DNA of 36,897 nt from Paracoccaceae bacterium (GCA_013373445.1 JABXHV010000092.1:1-36897), one strand, 5' to 3'. Counted from the first letter of the stretch, positions 16,252 through 25,277 are shown. A program made the numbers and translations. Notes: a model not told the origin generated them from the sequence alone.

Positions 16252-19200
16252 GTGAAAAAGTCAGACGTATTCGATTATCTGCATGAAGCAGCGGCGTCGC
16301 GCATCCTGATTCTGGACGGCGCGATGGGAACCGAGATCCAGCAGCTCGGTTTCAAGGAAGAAGACTACCGAGGCGAGCGTTTTGCAGATTGGCCTTCCGA
16401 TGTGAAAGGCAACAATGACCTTTTGAGTCTGACGCAGCCCGACGCGATCCGGCAGATCCACCTCGACTACCTTAATGCCGGTGCTGATATTGTCGAAAGC
16501 AATACGTTTTCTTCAACCACCATTGCTCAGGCCGATTATGGAATGGAGAGCCTGGCGTATGAACTGAACGAGGCCAGTGCGCGTCTGGCCCGTGAAGCCT
16601 GCGATCAGGTCATGGCAAAAGACCCTTCACGCAAGCGGTTTGTCGCCGGTGGTTTGGGGCCAACCAACAGAACCGCATCGATCTCGCCTGACGTGAACAA
16701 TCCGGGCTATCGCGCTGTCTCTTTTGATGATCTGCGTATTGCCTACGCCGAAGCGACCCGTGGCCTGATTGCTGGCGGTGCCGATATTCTGCTCGTCGAG
16801 ACAGTTTTCGATACATTGAATGCCAAGGCGGCACTGTTTGCGATCGATGAGGTTTTTGAGGAAGTCGGCTTCAAGTTGCCTGTCATGGTGTCGGGGACGA
16901 TTACTGATCTGTCCGGTCGCACCTTGTCCGGCCAAACGCCGGAAGCCTTCTGGAATTCGGTGAACCATTCCGAGCCGTTCACCATTGGACTGAACTGTGC
17001 GCTGGGCGCCAAGGAAATGCGTGCGCATATTGCCGAGCTTTCACGCGTTTCCGATACGCTTGTTTGCGCATATCCGAATGCCGGGTTGCCCAATGAATTT
17101 GGCGAGTATGACGAGAGCCCGGAATATATGGCGAGTCTGGTCAAGGGCTTTGCCGAAGAAGGCCTCGTGAACGTCCTGGGTGGTTGCTGCGGTTCAACGC
17201 CGGCCCATATCAAGGCAATTGCTGAAGCCGTCGCAGATATTCCTCCGCGCAAGATCCCTGATGTTCCGCGTTTCATGCGTCTGTCTGGCCTGGAACCATT
17301 TGTCCTGACGCCGGAAGTAAACTTCGTGAATGTCGGCGAACGTACCAATGTGACTGGATCTGCCCGTTTCAGAAAACTGGTCAAGGAAGGCGACTACGCA
17401 ACCGCGCTTGATGTTGCCCGTAGCCAGGTGGAAAACGGTGCGCAGATCATCGACATCAATATGGATGAAGGTCTTCTGGATTCAGAAGAAGCCATGGTGA
17501 CCTTTTTGAACCTTGTTGCGGCAGAGCCGGATATCTCTCGCGTCCCGATCATGATCGACAGTTCGAAGTGGACCGTCATCGAAGCTGGTTTGAAGTGCAT
17601 TCAGGGCAAGGGTATTGTCAATTCAATCTCTCTCAAGGAGGGAGAAGAGCAATTCCTGCATCAGGCCAAATTGCTGAGGCGATACGGCGCAGCTGTTGTC
17701 GTGATGGCCTTCGACGAAACTGGTCAGGCAGATACATTCGAGCGCAAGACAACGATTTGTGAGCGGTCTTACAAGATTTTGACCGAGAAGGCGGGCATCC
17801 CGCCGGAAGACATCATTTTTGATCCGAACATCTTTGCTGTTGCGACCGGTATCGAGGAGCACAACAACTACGGCGTGGACTTCCTTGAGGCGACTGGCTG
17901 GATACGTGAAAATCTGCCGCATGCCCATATTTCCGGTGGCGTGTCGAACCTTTCGTTCTCCTTCCGGGGCAACGAAGCGGTTCGTGAAGCAATGCATTCG
18001 GTGTTTCTCTACCATGCAATTGCCAAGGGCATGGACATGGGCATCGTAAATGCCGGTCAGCTCGCCGTTTACGACAAGTTGGAACCTGAACTGCGCCGTC
18101 TTTGTGAAGATGTGGTCCTGAATCGTACTCCTGAAGCGACAGATCAGATGCTGGAAGCGTCTGAACGCTGGAAGGGAGAAGGCGGTCAGAAACGCGAAGC
18201 TGATCTGACCTGGCGGACGTGGGATGTTGCCAAGCGGCTGGAACATGCACTGGTCAACGGCATCACCGAATTTGTCGAAGATGATACCGAGGAAGCCAGA
18301 CAGTCGTTCGATCGGCCATTGCACGTGATCGAAGGTCCGCTGATGGACGGCATGAATGTTGTCGGTGATCTGTTTGGTTCAGGGCAGATGTTCCTGCCAC
18401 AGGTCGTTAAATCTGCACGTGTGATGAAAAAGGCCGTCGCCTACCTGATGCCATTCATGGAAAAGGAAAAGGAAGAGCTTGGACAGACCGGACAGTCTAC
18501 AGCCGGTAAAATCCTGATGGCGACTGTTAAAGGTGATGTCCATGACATCGGTAAGAACATCGTGGGCGTTGTGCTTCAGTGTAACAACTTCGAGGTTATT
18601 GATCTTGGTGTGATGGTGCCTGCTGCCAAAATCCTGGAAACCGCACGCGAAGAGAAAGTCGATATTATCGGCTTGTCCGGATTGATCACTCCATCGCTGG
18701 ATGAAATGTGCCATGTGGCTGCAGAGATGGAACGCGAAGGCTTGGATATTCCGTTGTTGATCGGCGGAGCAACAACCAGTCGAATTCATACCGCGGTGAA
18801 GATCCATCCGAACTACGAGAGCGGTCAGGCAATCTATGTAACGGATGCGGGGCGCGCCGTTGGAGTGGCTTCGCGTTTGATGAGTGAAGGTCAGCGCGAG
18901 CCTTACTATGCTGAAGTGCGCGACGAATACGTCAAGATTGCCGATGACCATGCCAAGAGTGGACGAACCGGCCAGCGCGTCAAGATTGCAGATGCACGTG
19001 CCAACGCGTTCCCGATTTCCTTCGACAACTATGTGCCGAAGAAACCTGACTTCTTTGGCACGAAGACCTTTGATGAATTCCCATTGGAAGAGTTGGTTCC
19101 TGTCATCGACTGGACGCCATTCTTTTCGACCTGGGAGATCAAGGGGCGGTATCCGGCGGTCCTGACCGACAATCGCTATGGTCCGGCCGCAACTGCGCTT

Positions 19201-19968
19201 TTTGACGATGCGCGTCGCATGCTTGATGAGATTGTTGAGAAGAAGCTTCTCACAGCGCGCGGTGTGGTTGGTTTCTGGCCAGCGGCAGCGCGCGGCGATG
19301 ATATCGTTCTTTATACGGATGACGACCGCAAGTCAGAACTCGCCACTCTGCACACACTGCGGCAGCAGATGGTGCGCAAGGCTGGTGCCCGTTCCAATGT
19401 GGCAATGAGTGACTTTGTTGCACCGCAAGGCTCTGACATTTCGGATTATGTTGGTGGCTTTGCAGTGACCGCTGGCCATGGTGAGGAGGAGCTGGCGGCG
19501 CGTTATGCCAAGGCCAACGACGACTACAACAAGATCCTGAGCCAGGCGCTTGCGGACCGGCTTGCAGAAGCCTTTGCGGAAAAGCTGCACCAGATCGTGC
19601 GCAAGGAGCTATGGGGCTATGCTTCCGGTGAAACGTTGAGCAATGAAGAACTCATTGGGGAACAGTATCAGGGTATCCGTCCTGCTCCTGGATATCCAGC
19701 ACAGCCAGACCATACTGAGAAACGAACGTTGTTCGATCTGCTGGGCGCAGAAAAGTCAACGGGCATCACGTTGACTGAAAGCTTTGCAATGTGGCCAGGG
19801 TCGGCTGTATCCGGTCTCTATTTTGCTCATCCCGATAGCCATTACTTCGGTGTTGGGAAGATCGAACGGGACCAGGTTGAAGACTACGCTGTGCGCAAAG
19901 GCTGGGACATCGACTATGCGGAGCGCTGGCTTGCGCCAATCCTGAACTACGACCCAAAACGCCTGTAA
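16252..19968 (+). CDS. metH: Cobalamin-dependent methionine synthase
   Basis: A full-length, single-chain 1238-residue MetH, starting at GTG 16252. The four modules are in order. The homocysteine-binding barrel (about 1-330) has the zinc cysteines Cys249, Cys312 and Cys313 (LNCALGA and GGCCGST). The methyltetrahydrofolate/pterin barrel (about 350-625) has [10 protein letters not shown] and IMIDSSKW. The B12 module (about 645-890) has the cobalt-ligand histidine His764 in GDVHDIGKN and [13 protein letters not shown]. The C-terminal reactivation domain (about 910-1238) has RPAPGYP at 1143-1149 for AdoMet binding. It transfers methyl from methyltetrahydrofolate to homocysteine to give methionine, so the cell needs cobalamin. 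It is the last gene of the operon, followed by a strong terminator. Confidence 0.98.
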   Translation: MKKSDVFDYLHEAAASRILILDGAMGTEIQQLGFKEEDYRGERFADWPSDVKGNNDLLSLTQPDAIRQIHLDYLNAGADIVESNTFSSTTIAQADYGMESLAYELNEASARLAREACDQVMAKDPSRKRFVAGGLGPTNRTASISPDVNNPGYRAVSFDDLRIAYAEATRGLIAGGADILLVETVFDTLNAKAALFAIDEVFEEVGFKLPVMVSGTITDLSGRTLSGQTPEAFWNSVNHSEPFTIGLNCALGAKEMRAHIAELSRVSDTLVCAYPNAGLPNEFGEYDESPEYMASLVKGFAEEGLVNVLGGCCGSTPAHIKAIAEAVADIPPRKIPDVPRFMRLSGLEPFVLTPEVNFVNVGERTNVTGSARFRKLVKEGDYATALDVARSQVENGAQIIDINMDEGLLDSEEAMVTFLNLVAAEPDISRVPIMIDSSKWTVIEAGLKCIQGKGIVNSISLKEGEEQFLHQAKLLRRYGAAVVVMAFDETGQADTFERKTTICERSYKILTEKAGIPPEDIIFDPNIFAVATGIEEHNNYGVDFLEATGWIRENLPHAHISGGVSNLSFSFRGNEAVREAMHSVFLYHAIAKGMDMGIVNAGQLAVYDKLEPELRRLCEDVVLNRTPEATDQMLEASERWKGEGGQKREADLTWRTWDVAKRLEHALVNGITEFVEDDTEEARQSFDRPLHVIEGPLMDGMNVVGDLFGSGQMFLPQVVKSARVMKKAVAYLMPFMEKEKEELGQTGQSTAGKILMATVKGDVHDIGKNIVGVVLQCNNFEVIDLGVMVPAAKILETAREEKVDIIGLSGLITPSLDEMCHVAAEMEREGLDIPLLIGGATTSRIHTAVKIHPNYESGQAIYVTDAGRAVGVASRLMSEGQREPYYAEVRDEYVKIADDHAKSGRTGQRVKIADARANAFPISFDNYVPKKPDFFGTKTFDEFPLEELVPVIDWTPFFSTWEIKGRYPAVLTDNRYGPAATALFDDARRMLDEIVEKKLLTARGVVGFWPAAARGDDIVLYTDDDRKSELATLHTLRQQMVRKAGARSNVAMSDFVAPQGSDISDYVGGFAVTAGHGEEELAARYAKANDDYNKILSQALADRLAEAFAEKLHQIVRKELWGYASGETLSNEELIGEQYQGIRPAPGYPAQPDHTEKRTLFDLLGAEKSTGITLTESFAMWPGSAVSGLYFAHPDSHYFGVGKIERDQVEDYAVRKGWDIDYAERWLAPILNYDPKRL

Positions 19969-19988
19969 GGCTTGTAAAAAAAACGATA

Positions 19989-20015
19989 AATGGCCGGGCT
20001 AGATGCCCGGCCATT
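19989..20015. terminator. Bidirectional terminator between metH and the 98-aa gene
   Basis: An 11-bp perfect stem AATGGCCGGGC (19989-19999) and GCCCGGCCATT (20005-20015) with a five-base loop. The plus side is followed by TCTGTTTG. The minus side is followed by a run of eight T (19976-19983 read in reverse), so it serves both convergent transcripts and is stronger for the minus-strand gene. Confidence 0.9.
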
Positions 20016-20034
20016 TCTGTTTGCTTGGGGAAAG

Positions 20035-20331
20035 TCATGTTCCGGACATGCCGATGAAAGCAAAACCCGTATCGCTGTTTTCGCCTTCGTCATCCAGTGT
20101 GATCACTGTCGCGCTGTCTTTTGAGACCTGACTGAAGACAAGTCCTCCCTGATTGGCCGGGTTGGCATTCACGCCGCAGAGCGACCCGGTCAGAGCCGGG
20201 ATGGTTGTCAGTGGGGGTGAAAAGGTGAGGAGGTAAGTTCCAGACGATTGTTTCACAGATGTGAACTTTGTCGATCCCGCTGCAAGGACGTTGCCGTCGG
20301 AATCCAAGGTACCCCAAAGGTCAGTTGGCAT
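20035..20331 (-). CDS. Hypothetical 98-residue beta-rich protein
   Basis: ATG 20331 is preferred over the longer frame to 20394 because GGAGC lies seven bases upstream. The protein (PTDLWGTLDSDGNVLAAG at its start) has no signal peptide, no membrane segment and a single Cys. It alternates hydrophobic and small polar residues, with repeats of the type SGTYLLTFSPPL and DSATVITLDDEG, suggesting a small beta sandwich like those at the tips of tail fibres or in secreted repeats. I do not recognise a family. It is convergent with metH, with its own strong terminator, and divergent from azoR. Confidence 0.6.
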   Translation of the reverse strand: MPTDLWGTLDSDGNVLAAGSTKFTSVKQSSGTYLLTFSPPLTTIPALTGSLCGVNANPANQGGLVFSQVSKDSATVITLDDEGENSDTGFAFIGMSGT

Positions 20332-20389
20332 GGTTCGCTCCAAATTGTCGTGTGCATGCAAAGTGACGTTATGAGGCTGGTTTTGTGAA

Positions 20390-20405
20390 TACACTGTTCA
20401 GTGTA
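20390..20405. promoter_or_regulatory. 16-bp palindromic operator upstream of azoR
   Basis: TACACTGTTCAGTGTA is a perfect palindrome (7-bp arms, TT centre) located between the divergent 98-aa gene and azoR, 74 bases before the azoR start. It has the look of a TetR- or MarR-type operator. No such regulator gene is adjacent in the window. Confidence 0.65.
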
Positions 20406-20479
20406 ATTGGTATGGACTCTTCGCACTTGCGAGATTATCTCCCAGTCAACAGGAATTAGATTTGATTTGGAGTTTGGCC

Positions 20480-21091
20480 ATGTCTGGCAATGTAAACACT
20501 GTGCTGAGAATTGATGCTTCTGCACGTATGGAAGGTTCTGCAACCCGCGAAATCGCAGATGTTGTTGTAAAAGGTCTGACGGCTGATGCAGCTGCTGCAA
20601 AGGTCATTACCCGTGACGTTTCGACTGGCTTGCCGTTCCTTGATGAGCACTGGGTTGGGGCGAACTTTACACCAGCTGAAGCACGTTCCGATGAGCAGAA
20701 GGCTGCTCTTGAGTTGTCTGACAGCCTGATCAGCGAATTGCGCGAAGCGGATGCGATTGTGATTGGCGTTCCAGTCTATAACTTCGGCGTTCCTGCTGCT
20801 CTCAAGGCCTGGGTTGATCTGGTTGCACGTGCCGGTGAAACGTTCCGTTACACGGAAAATGGTCCTGTTGGTCTGCTTGAAGGCAAAAAGGCCTATTTGG
20901 TTGTTGGCTCTGGTGGCACACCTGCTGGTTCTGATTGGGATTATGCATCCACATACATGAAGCATGTGCTTGGTTTCCTCGGTGTGTCCGATGTAACCGT
21001 ATTTGCAGCTGACCAGGCAGCGGTACTTGGTGAAGAATCGACCCAGAAGGCTCTCACGGCCGTACGTGAAGCCTTTAGCTTGGCTGCTTAA
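20480..21091 (+). CDS. azoR: FMN-dependent NADH:quinone reductase / azoreductase
   Basis: A 203-residue flavodoxin-fold protein starting at ATG 20480 with GGAG nine bases upstream. The N-terminal RIDASARMEGSATREIAD carries the FMN phosphate-binding S-x-R...S-x-T pattern of AzoR. PVYNFGVPAALKAWVDLV then RAGETFRYTENGPVGLLEGK is the core family signature, and SGG..AGSDWDYASTYMKHVL follows. AzoR enzymes reduce quinones (and azo dyes in vitro) by two electrons with NADH, giving protection against thiol-reactive electrophiles. The palindrome upstream suggests inducible expression. It is a single-gene unit, closed by the terminator at 21155. Confidence 0.92.
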   Translation: MSGNVNTVLRIDASARMEGSATREIADVVVKGLTADAAAAKVITRDVSTGLPFLDEHWVGANFTPAEARSDEQKAALELSDSLISELREADAIVIGVPVYNFGVPAALKAWVDLVARAGETFRYTENGPVGLLEGKKAYLVVGSGGTPAGSDWDYASTYMKHVLGFLGVSDVTVFAADQAAVLGEESTQKALTAVREAFSLAA

Positions 21092-21154
21092 CAAGCCGGG
21101 TCGGGTCTGCGCAGCCTCACCCCTCCCATCGACTGGCGCGCAGACCACCACAAA

Positions 21155-21201
21155 AGCAAACCGCGCAGGAGCTTCCGGCCCTTGCGCGGTTTGCTTGTTT
21201 A
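21155..21201. terminator. Terminator after azoR
   Basis: A 13-bp perfect stem AGCAAACCGCGCA (21155-21167) and TGCGCGGTTTGCT (21183-21195) with a 15-base loop, followed by TGTTTAT. Read on the minus strand, the stem is followed by TTTTGTGG, so it may also stop the short minus-strand gene at 21300. Confidence 0.85.
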
Positions 21202-21299
21202 TACAATTTGGAAAAGTAGCTCTCTTCACTTCTCTTCGAAGTGTTTTATCTGCGTATTCTAAGGTCGCAGAACCTCCAGTCGCTCTTTTCTCGCTAGGC

Positions 21300-21383
21300 C
21301 TAGAACGCGCCCAAAACAACGGCTGCGAGAAAGCCAAAGGCTACAAAAAAGGCGAACAAATTCAGATTACGAGTAAGACCCAT
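21300..21383 (-). CDS. Putative 27-residue single-span membrane protein
   Basis: A very short frame from ATG 21383 to TAG 21300. A strong Shine-Dalgarno, GCGGAGGA, lies seven bases before the ATG. The protein begins MGLTRNLNLF, with one Arg, and continues as one uninterrupted hydrophobic helix (FAFFVAFGFLAAVVLGAF), giving an N-in membrane anchor with essentially no C-terminal tail. This combination of a near-ideal ribosome site and a fully hydrophobic, stop-delimited peptide is unlikely by chance. I do not recognise a family. It may act as a regulator of a larger membrane protein, as many small membrane proteins do. Confidence 0.6.
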   Translation of the reverse strand: MGLTRNLNLFAFFVAFGFLAAVVLGAF

Positions 21384-21745
21384 ATCGGTTCCTCCGCATT
21401 TTATTCCGTCGGCTTAGTTTAGTTCAGTTGCCGGGGCTTGCGAAGAAAATTCGTTGCTGCAACGCAATGAGTTAGAGTTCATTTTTCTCAAATTTGGCCC
21501 GAAAGCCTTTAAAACTAAGCGTTAGTTGGTTTTTTCCTCCTCAAGTCTCCTGTGCATAATATTAACCTTCTAAAGCCTGGTTATGAGCGCCGATTGGCGG
21601 TTTAACACTAGGGAACTGCTCGAAATTTGCGGATAAATAAAGTTTCCGAAGTTTTGCAATTGTTAATTTTTAGGATGCTATCGTGCGCACAGTCGTAGGG
21701 GTGATGATCCGGAACTGACGCGTATTTTTGTCGCAGGGGGACCCA
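21384..21745. other. Intergenic region before second DUF2336 gene
   Basis: A 362-base region with no further gene that I can support. It must hold the divergent promoters of the 27-aa protein and the DUF2336 gene. It contains the short palindrome CGTTGC-T-GCAACG (21452-21464), and AT-rich stretches around 21500-21570 and 21630-21680. Confidence 0.45.
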
Positions 21746-22807
21746 ATGCTCAGCATCAGCAAGTTTTCAGAGCTTGCCAAAGACGTAAGCCTTACTGGGC
21801 GCCGTAACCTGGTTACGGCGTTGTGCGACCTGTTCGTGTCTTCGGACCCCGATCAGGGAGAGCAGGTGAGTGTCATGTTTGGTGAGATCGTGATGCATGT
21901 GCTCGACGATCTGGAAGAAGAGACCAGGATGATTCTGGCTCAGCGTGTTGGCGTTCACAGGGCTGCGCCGCATGAGCTTGTCGTCGATCTTGCCAAAGAT
22001 GACATTTCGGTCGCCCAACCGGTCCTGTCACAATCGGATGTCTTAACTTCTGAGGATCTGGTTGAAATTGCCGGGCAGGGTTCAATGGATCATCTGCTTG
22101 CGATTGCCGAGCGAGATCACATTGATGAAAGCGTTAGTGAGGTTCTTGTTGAACGCGGAAATGACAGCGTTCTTGTTGCTGTCGCCGGCAACGAAGGCGC
22201 GAAGATGGCTGCGCAGACTTTCGATCAGTTGGTCGACAAGGCGCGGGCCAGTGAAGATATTCAGGCAGCCCTGATCCACCGCAAGGACATTCCACAAAGT
22301 GCCGCCGAAACGCTTGTCAGCTTCCTGGCTGACGAACTGCGTAAGCGGGTTGCCGAACTTGATGTTGATAGTTCTCTTGTCTCCATGCTCTCGGAACGCG
22401 GCGTGTCAGAAGTTGCTGCGCGCGTCGGGCGCGTCAGCAGCAGTCGTGAAGAGCTTTTGAACCTTGTTGAAGCTGCGGAACAGGGAAAAGGTTCAATTGA
22501 AAATGTGATTCGTGAATTGGTGCGGGCTGATAAGCCGGCGGAGATCGCGATCACCTTGGCGAAGGTCAATGGTCTGCCATCTGCCGCGGTTGCCAAGTTG
22601 CTTTATGGAAAGTCCGACAAACCAGCAGTGATCCTTTGCAAGGCCTGTGAGCTGCCCAAGGATGTTTTCATGCAGATCATGACGCTGCGTGCAAAACGCG
22701 TCCAGATGAGCGGTGAAGATCTGCGCAATTCACTCGCTCGGTATCAGGCTTTTTCTCATGCTTCGGCGATCAAGATGCTCGAGGCAATGCGGCCCCAAAC
22801 CGGATAG
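21746..22807 (+). CDS. DUF2336 domain-containing protein (second copy)
   Basis: A 353-residue helical, soluble protein of the same unknown family as the gene at 11710. The frame opens at TTG 21728, but ATG 21746 has AGGGGGA about four bases before it and gives MLSISKFSELAKDVS. The conserved block HELVVDLAKDDISVAQPVLS, then DLVEIAGQGSMDHLLAIAER, matches the first copy with the same spacing. So does VLVERGNDSVLVAVAGNEGA. The rest is helical with frequent Ala, Glu and Leu, consistent with HEAT-like repeats. The two copies are clearly diverged, so they are old paralogues rather than a recent duplication. It is monocistronic. Confidence 0.85.
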   Translation: MLSISKFSELAKDVSLTGRRNLVTALCDLFVSSDPDQGEQVSVMFGEIVMHVLDDLEEETRMILAQRVGVHRAAPHELVVDLAKDDISVAQPVLSQSDVLTSEDLVEIAGQGSMDHLLAIAERDHIDESVSEVLVERGNDSVLVAVAGNEGAKMAAQTFDQLVDKARASEDIQAALIHRKDIPQSAAETLVSFLADELRKRVAELDVDSSLVSMLSERGVSEVAARVGRVSSSREELLNLVEAAEQGKGSIENVIRELVRADKPAEIAITLAKVNGLPSAAVAKLLYGKSDKPAVILCKACELPKDVFMQIMTLRAKRVQMSGEDLRNSLARYQAFSHASAIKMLEAMRPQTG

Positions 22808-22945
22808 GGTAAGTGCGCGAAAGCATTTGAGTTGGTGCAACGGCACCGGCTCGGGCTGCTGTTCTCCTCTTCTACATTCCGGCGTCGGGATCTCGACACT
22901 TTTCTGCGCTACCATTGGTGTGGAATCGAAAAGAGGATCTCGTGG

Positions 22946-23755
22946 ATGCGGCCTATCATTACAAAGTGTCTTATTCGCTCACTCTGTTTTGCCTTGGTGC
23001 TGTCGATGATGACCGTCGAAGCATTTTTTCCTGTTGTTGCAGCGGCGGCGCAAAAGCATGCCACCTTGGACGCGCCGATGCCCTTTGCTCATCCTCTAAG
23101 AAGGTCTGAGCAGCCCGTCGGGCCACGTTCGAAGCCCGATGACATCATGCGCGATGTGGAACAGACACTCGAAGAAGATGTAGTTATCCCCGGCGATCCA
23201 ACTCAGTGCATTTCCGACATCGCTGTGATTGAAGGATTGCCTGATCCGTTGGTTGGTGAGAACGGGTGCGGCGTTGACCAACCCGTCGTGCTGAAAGGCC
23301 TTGCTCAAAACCCGGAAATGTCGATCCGGCCCAACCCAACACTACGCTGTGATTTTGCAAAGTCTGTTGCGATGTGGCTTCAAGAGGATGTGCAGCCGAT
23401 TGCCCGCAAGATCTTTGACGAGGAACTTTCAGAAGTTGTCGGTGGGCCGGGCTACCAATGTCGTCGACGGAACAATTCCAAGACAGGCAAATTGTCGGAA
23501 CATGCGCGGGGTAAGGCGATGGATATTTCAGCCTTCAGGTTTGCATCGGGCAGGAGAGTTTCCGTCGAGGGCGATTGGGCCGTTGAGGGCGTTGGTGACG
23601 CGAGGCCGTCGCAGTTTCTAAGAGCAGTTCACAAATCTGCCTGCGAACGTTTTTCTACGGTTCTCGGCCCCGAGGCTGATGTGCATCACCGGTCCCACTT
23701 CCACATTGACATTGGTTGCCACGGCAAGACCTGTACCTATCTGATTTGCCAATAG
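22946..23755 (+). CDS. Extensin-like family protein, putative LAS-type peptidase
   Basis: 269 residues from ATG 22946 (AAGAGGA about nine bases upstream); the longer frame to 22832 would bury the signal peptide. An N-terminal signal (ITKCLIRSLCFALVLSMMTV..) ends near VAAAA/QK at 35-36. The C-terminal half is the bacterial Extensin_C domain: GPGYQCRRRNNSKTGKLSEH with Ser184, Glu185 and His186, then GKAMDIS with Asp193, W211, and HRSHFHIDIG with His251 and His253. The SxHxxGxAxD plus HxH pattern is that of zinc peptidases of the LAS/M15 type (VanY, MepA), so cutting of peptidoglycan peptides in the periplasm is a reasonable inference. Several cysteines suggest disulfides. The name extensin is historical; it has no plant-extensin repeats. 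Confidence 0.85.
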   Translation: MRPIITKCLIRSLCFALVLSMMTVEAFFPVVAAAAQKHATLDAPMPFAHPLRRSEQPVGPRSKPDDIMRDVEQTLEEDVVIPGDPTQCISDIAVIEGLPDPLVGENGCGVDQPVVLKGLAQNPEMSIRPNPTLRCDFAKSVAMWLQEDVQPIARKIFDEELSEVVGGPGYQCRRRNNSKTGKLSEHARGKAMDISAFRFASGRRVSVEGDWAVEGVGDARPSQFLRAVHKSACERFSTVLGPEADVHHRSHFHIDIGCHGKTCTYLICQ

Positions 23756-23757
23756 CG

Positions 23758-23784
23758 AAAGGCGCGGCCAGCGGCCACGCCTTT
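23758..23784. terminator. Hairpin terminator between extensin-like and BA14K genes
   Basis: AAAGGCG-C-GGCC (23758-23769), loop AGC, GGCC-A-CGCCTTT (23773-23784): an 11-bp stem with one C:A mismatch, followed by TGGTGTTTTCG on the plus strand. It sits between two convergent genes. Confidence 0.75.
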
Positions 23785-23807
23785 TGGTGTTTTCGTTACA
23801 AAAGCTG

Positions 23808-24239
23808 TTACTGACAGAACTTAACTGCGCCCTGGTAGGTGGTGTAGGTGCCTGTCTGTGGGTTGAACGACCGATACTTCGCTGAGCAGTGACGGTACCA
23901 AGCTGGGCTCCAAGGCTGAAAACCAAGCTGGGCTGTATGACGGCGATTGTTGTAGTGGCCGTACTGAGGGTGCCTAGGTGCTGGCGGTGTGTAAACCGGT
24001 GCCGGACGGCGTGACTGGTTTGTTGCGCCGACGATGATTGCACCTGCTGCAAGACCAATGATACCGGCTGCCAAAGCTGCGCCGACGTTGTCGTTCTTGC
24101 GATGGCGACCTGCGCCATGGTGATGGCCTCCATTATGGTAGCCGTGGTGGTGGCGAGGTCCTGCCTCTGCTGCAGTCGCGGCCTGGATGAAGAATGCCCC
24201 GGTCAGGGCGATAGCAATGATACGCTTAAAGTTTGTCAT
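23808..24239 (-). CDS. BA14K-family secreted/membrane protein
   Basis: A 143-residue protein from ATG 24239, with CGAGGA upstream. A signal peptide covers about 1-26 (FKRIIAIALTGAFFIQAATA). A His/Gly-rich stretch (about 28-48) is followed by a Gly/Ala-rich hydrophobic segment (about 52-72) and a Pro/Tyr-rich linker. The C-terminal BA14K module reads WYRHCSAKYRSFNPQTGTYT...C, with Cys118 and Cys142. BA14K is named after a Brucella immunoreactive protein with lectin-like activity; homologues occur across Hyphomicrobiales envelopes. The exact role is unknown. The His-rich region could bind metal. Confidence 0.88.
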   Translation of the reverse strand: MTNFKRIIAIALTGAFFIQAATAAEAGPRHHHGYHNGGHHHGAGRHRKNDNVGAALAAGIIGLAAGAIIVGATNQSRRPAPVYTPPAPRHPQYGHYNNRRHTAQLGFQPWSPAWYRHCSAKYRSFNPQTGTYTTYQGAVKFCQ

Positions 24240-24431
24240 GACGTTCCTCGTAGGTTTCTACGGTTGATCTTCGCCGCGTTTGTTCGGCTGCAGTTGATGA
24301 TCTGGTTATGACAATGTTTGGCTGAACTCGTTCTGATGCCTGCGTTCAGAAATTGTTCATGTTTAGAAAATTGTTTATTTGCAAAGGTTTAATCGACGAT
24401 TTTTTTGAAAATTTCACCGGAATATATAAGG

Positions 24432-24446
24432 TGAGAATTATATTCA
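24432..24446. promoter_or_regulatory. Candidate RirA iron-responsive (IRO-like) box before hugZ-like gene
   Basis: TGAGAATTATATTCA fits the TGA-N9-TCA pattern described for RirA targets in rhizobia. It lies 45-59 bases before the start of a heme-utilisation gene. The bare pattern is short, so chance occurrence is possible; the gene context raises its weight. Confidence 0.45.
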
Positions 24447-24490
24447 TGTATTCTGGAGAGGGTTATACCTTCTGAAAATGGGAGTTTGAT

Positions 24491-25252
24491 GTGAGCAAAG
24501 ACAAGAAAGATGTAACGCTGTCACCGAGTGATGACGCGCGGCGTCTGGGCAAGACTCTTATCAGGACTGCCCGGTTTGCTTCGCTCGCAACGTTTGATGC
24601 GGAGACCGGATCTCCACTGGCGAGTCGAGTGCTTTTGGCGAATGACATGGACGGCACGCCCATTATCCTGATTTCCAGTCTGGCGGCTCACACATCTGCG
24701 TTGGAAACCGATCCGCAGTGCTGCTTGCTTGTCGGGGAGCCAGGCAAAGGAGATCCGTTGGCGCATCCTCGCGTGAGCGTGTTCTGTAAAGCTGCCCGAG
24801 TAGAGAGTGATGCGCCAGAGTTGGAACGACTTCGCCGACGTTTTCTTTCACGTCACCCCAAGGCAAAGCTCTATGTCGATTTCCCCGATTTTGCTTTTTA
24901 CCGTCTTGTTCCTCAACGCGCCGATCTTAACGGTGGTTTCGGAAAGGCGTATGCGCTTGAGCGTGACGACTTCATATTGAGCGAAGATCAGTGGCAAGCG
25001 CTTGCTGAATGGGAGGACAGTGCCGTGACTCATATGAATGACGATCATGCAGACGCAGTTGCCCTTTATGCAGAAGAGCTTTTGGGGCAGGGCAAAGCGA
25101 GTTGGAAGCTTGCAACGCTGGATCCGGAAGGTATCGATCTTGTGGCAGGAGATCTGATCGCACGTTACTGGTTTGATGCACCGATAGTGCGCGGGGATGC
25201 GTTCCAGTCCAAACTGGTGGAATTGGCCAAGAGGGCTCGAGGTAGCCAATAA
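24491..25252 (+). CDS. HugZ-like heme-utilisation protein (PNPOx-like fold plus DUF2470)
   Basis: 253 residues from GTG 24491 with GGGAG seven bases upstream; the overlapping ATG at 24489 is out of frame and stops at once. Residues about 15-155 form the split-barrel flavin-binding fold of pyridoxamine 5'-phosphate oxidase-like proteins (TARFASLATFDAETGSPLAS..., HPRVSVFCKA). Residues about 165-250 are DUF2470 (AVTHMNDDHADAVALYAEEL). This architecture is that of HugZ/HutZ, which bind and degrade heme to release iron. The ligand histidine at the C-terminus of Helicobacter HugZ is not evident, so heme oxygenase activity is uncertain. The upstream IRO-like box supports iron control. Confidence 0.82.
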   Translation: MSKDKKDVTLSPSDDARRLGKTLIRTARFASLATFDAETGSPLASRVLLANDMDGTPIILISSLAAHTSALETDPQCCLLVGEPGKGDPLAHPRVSVFCKAARVESDAPELERLRRRFLSRHPKAKLYVDFPDFAFYRLVPQRADLNGGFGKAYALERDDFILSEDQWQALAEWEDSAVTHMNDDHADAVALYAEELLGQGKASWKLATLDPEGIDLVAGDLIARYWFDAPIVRGDAFQSKLVELAKRARGSQ

Positions 25253-25277
25253 AGGTGCTTCATGCTTTGCAGTGAGA

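Noticed and set aside
20456-21337. Long minus-strand frame opposite azoR
   Set aside because: It mirrors azoR in the antisense frame, has no recognisable domain and crosses the terminator; azoR is a clear family match.
21452-21464. Palindrome CGTTGC-T-GCAACG as an operator
   Set aside because: Short, and not clearly placed relative to a promoter; chance is likely. Mentioned only in the intergenic entry.
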